The notes below the pieces were generated by a model. The model saw only the letters and a list, made by a program, of their open reading frames with translations. It was not told the origin of the DNA and searched no databases. A stretch of DNA of 62,223 bases from Pseudomonadota bacterium. GTDB taxonomy: Bacteria; Pseudomonadota; Alphaproteobacteria; Sphingomonadales; Sphingomonadaceae. The stretch is taken from positions 1 through 62,223 of the forward strand of contig JAEZZI010000010.1 in assembly GCA_023418595.1 (NCBI GenBank). Direction: 5' to 3'. Below, piece by piece: positions 55,344-62,223 of this stretch; position 1 is the stretch's first letter; every line of letters begins with the position of its first letter. The translations under genes and the position numbers were made by a program.

Positions 55344-57095
55344 GTGTCCAACGAACCGCTCGTCGCCCTCGACCCCGCCTGGCCGAAGATGAGCCTGGAC
55401 CAGGTCAAGGCCGTCCTCACCGCGCCGGGCCAGAAGTGCGAGATCGACGAGGTCGAGATTCGGGGGGTTCGGACGAAGGTGTGGAAGAACCTGCCGCCTG
55501 CGCTTCCCCATCTCCTGATGTTCAGCCGCTCGCACGGGCAACGCGAGTTTACCATCCTGAACGGCCACCGCGTCACGTATGATGCGAACTTCCGCGCGAC
55601 CGCAGCGCTGGCCCGCTGGATGCAGTCACAGGGTATCGAAAAGGGCGACCGCGTCGCGCTGTGCATGCGCAATTTCAACGAATGGCCGGTAGTGTTCTTC
55701 GCCGCGACAGCGATCGGCGCGATCATCGTGCCGCTGAACGCCTGGTGGACGGGCCGCGAACTCGAATATGGCCTGAAGGATTCGGGCGCGAAGATGCTGT
55801 TCGTCGATGGTCGCCGCCATCTGGTGATCGAGCCGCATTATCCCAATCTGACCGATCTGAAGCAGGTCGTGGTGAACTGGCCGAAGGGCGAACTCGCCGA
55901 TAGCCATCTGTCGATGCAGGACGTGATCGGCGAACCCGAAAGCTGGGCGAGCCTCGACGATGTCGGCCTGCCCCCGGTTGTAATCGCACCCGACGACGAT
56001 GCGACCATCTTCTATACCAGCGGCACCACCGGCGCGCCCAAGGGGGCGCTGGGCACCCACCGCAACATTCTCTCCAACATCATGTCGACGGGTTACGGCG
56101 CGGCGCGCGCGTTGCTCCGTCGCGGCGAAGTCCCGCCGCCGATGCCGGAGCCCAAGGTCAACCTGATCGTCATTCCGCTGTTCCACGTCACCGCGTCCAG
56201 CGCGTTCCTGATGGGCAATATGGTCGCGGGCGGGACCATCATCTTCATGCGAAAATGGGACGTGGTCGAGGCGATGGAACTGATCCAGCGCGAGAAGATC
56301 AACGCCACCGGCGGCGTGCCCACCATCGCCTGGCAGCTGCTGGAACATCCCGATCGCGCCAAATACGACCTCTCTTCGCTGGAAAGCATCGCCTATGGTG
56401 GCGCACCGTCTGCGCCCGAACTGGTCAAGCGCATCTATGAGGAATTCGGCGCGCTTCCCGGCAATGGCTGGGGCATGACGGAAACGATGGCGACCGTCAC
56501 CAGCCATCAGGGCGAGGATTATCTGAATCGCCCCGACAGCTGTGGTCCGCCCGTGCCGGTCGCCGAACTCAAGATCATGTCGCCCGATGGCGACCGCGAA
56601 CTCCCCATCGGCGAAGTCGGCGAACTTTGGGCGAAAGGCCCGATGGTCGTGAAAGGCTATTGGAACAAGCCCGAGGCGACGGCTGAAACCTTCATCGACG
56701 GCTGGGTTCGCACCGGCGACCTCGCTCGCCTCGACGAAGAGGGGTTCTGCTACATCGTCGACCGGGCCAAGGACATCATCATCCGCGGCGGCGAGAATAT
56801 CTATTCGATCGAGGTCGAAAGCGTTCTTTACGCGCATCCCGCGGTGACCGACGCGGCGTTGGTCGGCATTCCCCACCGGGTGCTGGGCGAGGAGCCCGCA
56901 GCGGTCGTTCACCTGGCTCCCGGCGAGAAGGCGACAGAGCAGGAATTGCAGGACTGGGTCCGCAAGCATCTGGCCGGGTTCAAGGTGCCGGTCCAGGTCC
57001 GCTTCGTCGACAGCGTGCTGCCGCGCAACGCCAACGGCAAGATCCTGAAGGGCGAATTGCGAAAGCTGTTCGCCGGGGAAAGCGCCGCTGCCTGA
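55344..57095 (+). CDS. Acyl-CoA ligase (AMP-binding)
   Basis: The 583-residue adenylate-forming enzyme starts GTG (MSNEPLVALDPAWPKMSLDQ). The P-loop is ATIFYTSGTTGAPKGALGTH. LPGNGWGMTETMATVTSHQG supplies the adenine-site motif. GWVRTGDLARLDEEGFCYIV and KDIIIRGGENIYSIEVES form the hinge region, and the catalytic Lys is in PRNANGKILKGELRKLF. It activates a carboxylic acid, probably a fatty or ring-derived acid, for the nearby dehydrogenases. The chain-length class is not determined. Confidence 0.94.
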   Translation: MSNEPLVALDPAWPKMSLDQVKAVLTAPGQKCEIDEVEIRGVRTKVWKNLPPALPHLLMFSRSHGQREFTILNGHRVTYDANFRATAALARWMQSQGIEKGDRVALCMRNFNEWPVVFFAATAIGAIIVPLNAWWTGRELEYGLKDSGAKMLFVDGRRHLVIEPHYPNLTDLKQVVVNWPKGELADSHLSMQDVIGEPESWASLDDVGLPPVVIAPDDDATIFYTSGTTGAPKGALGTHRNILSNIMSTGYGAARALLRRGEVPPPMPEPKVNLIVIPLFHVTASSAFLMGNMVAGGTIIFMRKWDVVEAMELIQREKINATGGVPTIAWQLLEHPDRAKYDLSSLESIAYGGAPSAPELVKRIYEEFGALPGNGWGMTETMATVTSHQGEDYLNRPDSCGPPVPVAELKIMSPDGDRELPIGEVGELWAKGPMVVKGYWNKPEATAETFIDGWVRTGDLARLDEEGFCYIVDRAKDIIIRGGENIYSIEVESVLYAHPAVTDAALVGIPHRVLGEEPAAVVHLAPGEKATEQELQDWVRKHLAGFKVPVQVRFVDSVLPRNANGKILKGELRKLFAGESAAA

Positions 57096-57115
57096 AGCGG
57101 CGGCGCGCGCCTGGC

Positions 57116-58507
57116 TTATCTTGGGTAGCGCGCCTTCAGCACTGCCCATGCCGCACGAATGCCGAACGCGTCGCCGCCCTTTGGCCGTCCGGGCTTGGAC
57201 AGCGGGCGCCATGCGAACACGTCGAGATGCGCCCACACGCTATCCTTCGGCACAAAGCGCCGCAGAAACAGCGCGGCGGTGATCGACCCGGCGAAACTGC
57301 CGTCCGGCGCATTGACCATGTCGGCGATGTCGGATTTCAGCATCTCGTCATAAGGATCCCATAGCGGCATCCGCCACACCGGGTCGCCTTCCGCTTCTCC
57401 AGCCGCGATCAGCGCATCGGCAAGCGGATCGTCGTTCGAAAACAGCGGCGGCAGGTCGGGGCCGAGTGCGACCCGTGCCGCCCCGGTCAGCGTCGCGAAA
57501 TCGAGGATCAGGTCAGGATCGTCCTCGCCTGCGCGAGTCAGCGCATCGGCCAGCACCAGCCGACCTTCCGCGTCGGTATTGGTGTTCTCGACTGTCACTC
57601 CCTTGCGCGTCCTGAGTACATCGCCCGGACGAAACGCGTCGCCCGACACCGCATTTTCAACCGCCGGGATCAGCAGGTGAAGGCGAACCGGCAGCTTTTC
57701 CGTCATCACGAGCCGGGCAAGCGCCAGCGCATGTGCCGCGCCGCCCATGTCCTTCTTCATCAGTCGCATCGCGACCGAATTCTTGATGTCGAGGCCCCCC
57801 GTGTCGAAGCACACGCCCTTGCCGATGATCGCGACGCAGGGGTGCGCGGGGTTACCCCATTCGAGTTCGATCAATCGCGGCTCATATCCCTTCGCCGCCG
57901 CCCTGCCGACGGCGTGGATCATCGGATAACCGCTTTCCAGCGCGCCACCGCGTGTCACGGTCAAAGCAGCGTCATGTGTCTTGGCCAGCGCCTCCGCCTC
58001 TGCCTCCAGCTCGGCGGGTCCCATGTCGGCAGCGGGGGTGTTGACCAGATCGCGGACCAGGATCGTGGCATCGGCGAGGTTGCGGACCGCGTCGATGCGC
58101 GAGGCTTCTCCGGTCAGCAATACGCGCGGACCCTGCGGGGCTTCGGCCTTGCGATACCGCTCGAACCGGTGCTGTCCCAGCATCCAGCCGAGCATTGCCG
58201 GGCCCGGTTCGCCTTCGGCCAGCCGATAGGTGCCCTCGGGCAATATCTCTGCAAGATAGGCCAGGCACCAGGGCGACAGCTTCGCCAGATCGGCGACCAC
58301 GGTGACCACCGACCATTCCTCCGCCGCGTCGCCGGGCAGGATCGCGTGGGCATAACCTTTGGGCCGCAGTTTCTGCCCCGCCACCGCCGCACGGTGGCGG
58401 GGCGGCTGGGCGGCAAGCCAGGCGTCGAAATGCGCCGCGTCGGTCAGGTGGATGGTGCGCGCGGGCTGGCCGCGATCGGGCTGGACGAGCGAAGGATCTG
58501 AAGGCAT
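57116..58507 (-). CDS. M17 leucyl aminopeptidase family protein
   Basis: The 463-residue peptidase starts at the ATG at 58507 (MPSDPSLVQPDRGQPARTIH). The dinuclear metal site has CVAIIGKGVCFDTGGLDIKN, RLMKKDMGGAAHALALARLV and VENTNTDAEGRLVLADALTR. These carry the Lys, Asp and Glu ligands and the catalytic Arg of the family. It acts in the cytoplasm as a broad aminopeptidase. It is the last chromosomal-type gene before the tRNA-like repeat at 58582. Confidence 0.93.
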   Translation of the reverse strand: MPSDPSLVQPDRGQPARTIHLTDAAHFDAWLAAQPPRHRAAVAGQKLRPKGYAHAILPGDAAEEWSVVTVVADLAKLSPWCLAYLAEILPEGTYRLAEGEPGPAMLGWMLGQHRFERYRKAEAPQGPRVLLTGEASRIDAVRNLADATILVRDLVNTPAADMGPAELEAEAEALAKTHDAALTVTRGGALESGYPMIHAVGRAAAKGYEPRLIELEWGNPAHPCVAIIGKGVCFDTGGLDIKNSVAMRLMKKDMGGAAHALALARLVMTEKLPVRLHLLIPAVENAVSGDAFRPGDVLRTRKGVTVENTNTDAEGRLVLADALTRAGEDDPDLILDFATLTGAARVALGPDLPPLFSNDDPLADALIAAGEAEGDPVWRMPLWDPYDEMLKSDIADMVNAPDGSFAGSITAALFLRRFVPKDSVWAHLDVFAWRPLSKPGRPKGGDAFGIRAAWAVLKARYPR

Positions 58508-58919
58508 CGCCCGCGAATGTGCGGCGGAAGCGACCGCCATGCAAGCGCGCGGTTCCGGCTTTTTATACCGCCCGGCAGATCTGGTGACCCCTACGGGAGG
58601 GGTAGTCAAAACTGATAAGTAAGCAAAATCAACGGCTTAAATGCCGTGGGAAGTTGAGTGCTTCGAAGGGTTTGTACCATCTGTTTGCACCACCCGCTAG
58701 GCTATATATGATGCCGTGATCGAGGCTGAGATTGACCGCTGCTAGACTTGGGTAAACCGAATAGCGGCGCTGAGAGCTGTATGTCTGGCGACTGCATAGC
58801 GCCCACATCCGGCCGTTCGGCCTTGTCGCCAACGATCCCGAAAGCCGCCATTCGTTCCGCCAGCGCTCAACTAGTTCAGACCCAAAATTGCGCTGACGGC
58901 CCAGCAGGGGTGGCCACAA
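58508..58919. other. Gap with a 17-bp tRNA-Glu 3'-end copy, no gene seen
   Basis: Apart from the repeat at 58582-58598 I see no supported gene. The composition after 58600 is less GC-rich than the flanking genes (AAAACTGATAAGTAAGCAAA), consistent with foreign DNA. The LysR gene ends at 58920. Confidence 0.5.
58582..58598. repeat. Partial tRNA 3'-end sequence, candidate att site
   Basis: TGGTGACCCCTACGGGA is identical to the first 17 bases of the att core at 18656 and 29929 (complement of the tRNA acceptor end with CCA). It diverges in the T loop, so it is not a tRNA gene. Confidence 0.6.
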
Positions 58920-59798
58920 TTATATTCGGAGTGCAGCAATCAGGGCGTCCCGAGCCATGGCCACGCGCGGGTGTCGCAGCGATGAGCGTGCCCAGACGAG
59001 GTAGTAAGCGTTGCGCGGCACCGTGACCGGGGCGGGTATCTCGATCAGCGTGCAGGCAGCGCGTTCGCTGCGGGTGAGATAGCCGGGCATCACCGTCCAG
59101 CCGAGACCCGCGCACAATCCCGACCGTAGCACCCGCAGATCGGGCGCGGTCAAGGCGGGCTGGCTGGTCAGCTCGATCTGGTTTGCCTCGAGCCAGGTCC
59201 GCAGCAGCGGCCGGTCAAGATCGTAGGCGAGGTGGGCCGTCCGGTTGAGCCCGTCGGCAAGCGGCAATTCGGCAATCCGCATGGCCACGGCAGGCGAGGC
59301 TACGGCGCGCAGGTGTTCCTCGCCCAGCACATGAAAGGCCAACCGCGCATCTTCGGGTTGCGAGGCGGTGACGGCCAGGTGCACCTTGTCTTCGAGCAGC
59401 AAGGCATAGAGCGCCTCGCGCCCGCCGATATGCAGGCGCAGGTCCAGCCCTGCTTCCAGCAGCGGGGCCAGCCGAGGCGTGATCATCTCTCCCAGCAGGT
59501 CCGACGGCGCGGCAATGTGGACCGTGCCCGAAATGCGAGACGAACGGGCCCGCGCGCTGGCCAGTGCCGATTCCGCCGTGTCGAGGCTGCTTCCGATCGA
59601 AGCAGCGAGATCATCGGCAATCGCTGTCGGTCGGACGCCGCGCGAATGGCGATCGAACAAGGGACGACCCAGTTGCGCCTCGAGCGATGCGATGTGCTGC
59701 GACGCCGCCGGTTGGGTGATGCCGATTGCCCGGGCCGCTTCGCTCAGTGAACGACGGCGGTAGACTTCGACGAAGGTGCGCAACTGCAGGAGGGACAT
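58920..59798 (-). CDS. LysR-type transcriptional regulator
   Basis: I take the ATG at 59798 (MSLLQLRTFVEVYRRRSLSE), with GGAA upstream. The N-terminal winged helix reads AARAIGITQPAASQHIASLE and AQLGRPLFDRHSRGVRPTAI. The effector domain follows, with VHIAAPSDLLGEMITPRLAP. The product has 292 residues. It is divergent from the DJ-1 / glyoxalase / OYE genes. The 96-bp spacer contains a dyad, the usual arrangement for a LysR regulator of its neighbour operon. Confidence 0.9.
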   Translation of the reverse strand: MSLLQLRTFVEVYRRRSLSEAARAIGITQPAASQHIASLEAQLGRPLFDRHSRGVRPTAIADDLAASIGSSLDTAESALASARARSSRISGTVHIAAPSDLLGEMITPRLAPLLEAGLDLRLHIGGREALYALLLEDKVHLAVTASQPEDARLAFHVLGEEHLRAVASPAVAMRIAELPLADGLNRTAHLAYDLDRPLLRTWLEANQIELTSQPALTAPDLRVLRSGLCAGLGWTVMPGYLTRSERAACTLIEIPAPVTVPRNAYYLVWARSSLRHPRVAMARDALIAALRI

Positions 59799-59805
59799 TG
59801 CGGTT

Positions 59806-59823
59806 CCATAAGCGGATTTATGG
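59806..59823. promoter_or_regulatory. Candidate LysR binding dyad
   Basis: CCATAA-GCGGAT-TTATGG is a perfect 6-bp dyad with a 6-bp centre in the divergent spacer, 8 bp upstream of the LysR start and 72 bp upstream of the DJ-1 gene start. Confidence 0.5.
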
Positions 59824-59894
59824 CCGTCCGCCATTCCCGCTGGATTTCATGATGCCGTTCCCTGCCTATCTAGGCCGTCGAAAGGAACGAGCGA

Positions 59895-60704
59895 ATGCAA
59901 AATCGCCGCCAATTGCTGCAAGCCCTCACCGCTGTCCTGGTGGCGGGCGCGGCGCCGGCGGGTGCGTTTGCTCGTGTTCCCGACATCACTAGAAAAGGAC
60001 AACTGACGATGACCCGCATTCTCATGGTGGCCACCTCCGCCGACCGCATGACTCCCGGCACCGAACCGACGGGTGTCTGGCTCGAGGAACTCACCACCCC
60101 GTATTATGCGTTCCGCGACGCGGGCGCCGAGGTGACGCTGGCCTCGATCGAGGGCGGCGCCATCCCCGTCGACCAGCGCAGCGTCAACGCCGACGGCGAG
60201 AACGACGCTTCGGTCGAACGCTATCTGAAGGACGACGCCCTGAAGGCCGAAGTTGCCAGCACGCCGGCATTCACAAGCATCGATCCTGCCGGCTACGACG
60301 CGCTGTTCCTGCCCGGCGGCCACGGCACCATGTTCGATTACCCCGGTAGCGACGAGCTGGCGCGCCTGGTCGAGCACTTCGACCGCGAAGGCAAGATCGT
60401 CGCCGCCGTCTGCCATGGACCGGCTGGACTGGTCTCGGCGAAGAAGGCCGATGGCTCGCCCTTCGTCGCCGATCGCCGTGTCGCCGGCTTCACCGACAGC
60501 GAGGAGCGCGCGGTCGGCCTCGACAAGGCGGTGCCATTCCTGCTCGAAACGCGCCTCAAGGAACTTGGGGGTAAGCACGAGGGCGGCCCCGATTTTGCCC
60601 CGTTCGCCCTCCGCGACGGCAATCTGGTGACGGGCCAGAACCCCGCCAGCGCTACCCGCACCGCGGAACTCTTAATGGAAGCCCTCAAGGACAAGGTCGC
60701 CTGA
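59895..60704 (+). CDS. DJ-1/PfpI-family protein with a possible Tat signal
   Basis: This class I amidotransferase-like (Hsp31/HchA-type) protein often has glutathione-independent glyoxalase or deglycase activity. The nucleophilic Cys173 is in AAVCHGPAGLVSAKKAD. GYDALFLPGGHGTMFDYPGS and TGVWLEELTTPYYAFRDAGA (with the active-site Glu) complete the site. The 269-residue form begins MQNRRQLLQALTAVLVAGAA, a twin-arginine-like leader. An internal ATG at 60009 (MTRILMVATSADRMTPGTEP) has its own AAAAGGA site and would give the usual cytoplasmic form. It is followed 2 bases later by the glyoxalase gene. Confidence 0.87.
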   Translation: MQNRRQLLQALTAVLVAGAAPAGAFARVPDITRKGQLTMTRILMVATSADRMTPGTEPTGVWLEELTTPYYAFRDAGAEVTLASIEGGAIPVDQRSVNADGENDASVERYLKDDALKAEVASTPAFTSIDPAGYDALFLPGGHGTMFDYPGSDELARLVEHFDREGKIVAAVCHGPAGLVSAKKADGSPFVADRRVAGFTDSEERAVGLDKAVPFLLETRLKELGGKHEGGPDFAPFALRDGNLVTGQNPASATRTAELLMEALKDKVA

Positions 60705-60706
60705 TC

Positions 60707-61162
60707 ATGCGCTATCTCCACACCATGCTGCGCGTTGCCGATCCCGAGGCGGCGATCCGTTTCTTCACGCTGCTGGGTCTCAAGGAGACCCGGCGCATGG
60801 AGAACCAGGCCGGGCGTTACACGCTGATCTACCTTGCCGCCGACGAGGATTTCCGCGGCGACGGCGAGCAGGGCGAAGCCGAGGTCGAGCTGACGTACAA
60901 CTGGCCCCCCGAGGACGGCAGTTCTGCCGAGAAATACACGGGCGGCCGAAACTTCGGGCACCTAGCCTACGGGGTCGACGACATCTACGAAACGTGCGCG
61001 CGGCTGCAGGCGGGCGGCGTGACGATCAATCGCCCCCCGCGTGACGGATACATGGCGTTCGTCCGCTCGCCGGACGGGATCTCGATCGAACTGCTGCAGA
61101 AGGGCGAACACAAGGCGCCGGCCGAACCCTGGGCCTCCATGCCCAACACGGGCGAATGGTGA
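60707..61162 (+). CDS. VOC-family lactoylglutathione lyase (glyoxalase I-like)
   Basis: The 151-residue protein starts MRYLHTMLRVADPEAAIRFF, with LLGLKETRRMENQAGRYTLI, EVELTYNWPPEDGSSAEKYT, GRNFGHLAYGVDDIYETCAR and SPDGISIELLQKGEHKAPAE. His (LHTML), Glu (VELTYN), His (FGHLAY) and Glu (IELLQ) give the glyoxalase I metal set. It would detoxify methylglyoxal-glutathione adducts. It overlaps the OYE start by 7 bases. Confidence 0.9.
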   Translation: MRYLHTMLRVADPEAAIRFFTLLGLKETRRMENQAGRYTLIYLAADEDFRGDGEQGEAEVELTYNWPPEDGSSAEKYTGGRNFGHLAYGVDDIYETCARLQAGGVTINRPPRDGYMAFVRSPDGISIELLQKGEHKAPAEPWASMPNTGEW

Positions 61163-62102
61163 TGGAGAAATTGTTCGAACCGATTGAGGTTGGCGGGCTG
61201 CGGCTCGCCAATCGCATCGTCATCGCGCCGATGTGCCAGTATTCGGCAGTCGACGGCGCGATGACCGACTGGCACCAGATGCATCTCGGCCAGTTGGCGC
61301 TCTCGGGCGCAGGCGCGCTGACGATAGAGGCGACCGCGGTCAGCCCCGAAGGGCGCATCACCTACGGTGACGTCGGCTTGTACGATGACCGTACCGAAGC
61401 GGCGATGCGAAGCGTGCTCGAAAGTGTGCGCCGTTGGTCGGACATGCCGCTGATCATCCAGCTGGCCCATGCCGGCCGCAAGGCGAGCTGCGCCAAGCCG
61501 TGGCACGGCGGCGCGCAGTTTTCCCCCGACGCGGAGAATGGCTGGCAGACCGTGGCACCCAGTGCCATTCCCTTCGCTCCGGACGACCATCCCCCTGTCG
61601 AACTGGACGAGTCAGGGCTTGCCCGCATCCGGCAGGCGTTCGCGGATGCCGCCCGGCGTGCCGACAGGCTCGGCATCGAATCCGTCCAGATCCACGTCGC
61701 GCATGGCTATTTGCTCCACGAGTTTCTTTCACCGATCTCCAACCGGCGCGGCGACGACTACGGCGGCAGCCTCGACAACCGGATGCGGTTCCCGCTCGAA
61801 GTGTTCGATGCCGTGCGCGAAGCGTTTCCGGCCGACCGCCCGGTGACCGTCCGCGTTTCTGGGACCGATTGGGTTGAAGGCGGCTGGACAGCGGAAAAAA
61901 CCGCAAGGTTTGCGCAGGAACTGGAGCGGCGCGGTTGCGCGGCGATCCACGTTTCCAGCGGCGGGCTCGACCCGCGCCAGCAGATCCCGGTCGGCCCCGG
62001 CTATCAGGTACCGCTGGCCCGCACGGTCAAGGACGCGGTCGCGATGCCTGTAATCGCTGTCGGCTTGATCACCGATCCGCACCAGGCGGAGCGCATCCTA
62101 GG
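61156..62102 (+). pseudogene. Old yellow enzyme (YqjM-like), C terminus lost to IS481
   Basis: This FMN-dependent ene-reductase begins MVMEKLFEPIEVGGLRLANR, with MCQYSAVDGAMTDWHQMHLG (active-site Cys). It also has IIQLAHAGRKAS, the substrate-binding pair in QIHVAHGYLLHEFLSPISNR and CAAIHVSSGGLDPRQQIPVG. The family sequence stops at DPHQAERIL, where an IS481 end begins at a CCTAGG target. The frame then ends after two IS-encoded residues. About 45 C-terminal residues, including the FMN phosphate site, are missing, so activity is doubtful. Confidence 0.85.
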
Positions 62103-62223
62103 TGTTTGATCCCACGGTTTGATGGTGCGATCCTTTCGTTGGAATGGAAGGAAGCCGTATGGGACAGGTACGTCACGGGAGCGCCACGACCACGCACGCT
62201 GTCCGAGCAGCAATACAGCGATC
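62103..62223 (+). mobile_element. IS481-family insertion sequence, left end
   Basis: The end TGTTTGATCCC...TTTGATGGTGC follows directly on CCTAGG (62097-62102), the known IS481 target type. The transposase starts 56 bp inside. The right end lies outside the window. Confidence 0.82.
62159..62223 (+). CDS. IS481-family transposase, N-terminal fragment in window
   Basis: The ATG at 62159 opens MGQVRHGSATTTHAVRAAIQ, the conserved start of a large IS481-type transposase subgroup (helix-turn-helix region). Only 21 codons are present before the window edge, so DDE residues cannot be checked. Confidence 0.82.
   Translation, partial: MGQVRHGSATTTHAVRAAIQR

Noticed and set aside
58581..58620. A tRNA gene near 58.6 kb
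   Set aside because: Only 17 bases of the acceptor end match, and there is no T-loop, anticodon or D arm.

Overview
The window is high-GC alphaproteobacterial DNA and most likely comes from a sphingomonad. I infer this from the imuA-imuB-dnaE2 cassette with an alphaproteobacterial-type SOS box, the TonB-receptor and RcnB-like envelope proteins, the dense CoA-linked catabolic genes and the palindromic intergenic repeats. No species can be assigned from the sequence alone.

Layout. (1) 1-8470: a truncated TonB-dependent receptor and the SOS mutagenesis cassette imuA-imuB-dnaE2, all on the minus strand. (2) 8616-18695: a decayed integrative mobilizable island. It holds an IS481-type end remnant, an integrase fragment, a complete IS5/IS427-group element, a truncated DNA methyltransferase, two different DEDD-type exonucleases, a MOBV-like relaxase with an oriT-like hairpin, a KfrA-like protein with a palindromic operator, and a 639-residue tyrosine integrase next to a tRNA-Glu end. 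(3) 18656-29968: an 11.3-kb element bounded by 40-bp direct repeats of the tRNA-Glu 3' half. It carries primase-helicase, HNH nuclease, large terminase, HK97-type capsid, protease, portal, two head-tail connector proteins, an AlpA-like regulator and integrase. It has no tail, baseplate or lysis genes. This is the gene content of a capsid-forming phage satellite (cf-PICI-like), and it is the most interesting object here. (4) 29929-58507: chromosomal core with tRNA-Glu, recJ, a 2OG oxygenase, an RcnB-like protein, a 2Fe-2S subunit and a class II aldolase. Then follows a propionyl-CoA to succinyl-CoA operon (pccB, a small membrane protein, epimerase, enoyl-CoA hydratase, methylmalonyl-CoA mutase, bioB, a small membrane protein, pccA). 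After it comes a fatty-acid or amide catabolic set: SDR, thiolase, thioesterase, two acyl-CoA dehydrogenases, amidase, FadB-like protein, serine hydrolase, acyl-CoA ligase and M17 peptidase. (5) 58582-62223: a 17-bp copy of the tRNA-Glu 3' end, then a LysR / DJ-1-PfpI / glyoxalase / old-yellow-enzyme cassette cut off by an IS481-family element that runs out of the window.

How it fits together. The propionate operon carries both carboxylase subunits and the enzyme that makes their biotin cofactor. Propionyl-CoA from the neighbouring beta-oxidation genes could enter the TCA cycle through it. The tRNA-Glu gene has acted as a landing site at least twice in tandem, and the 58582 repeat may mark a third related event. 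Nearly every chromosomal intergenic gap holds a long inverted repeat, and one such repeat lies inside the reading frame of bioB.
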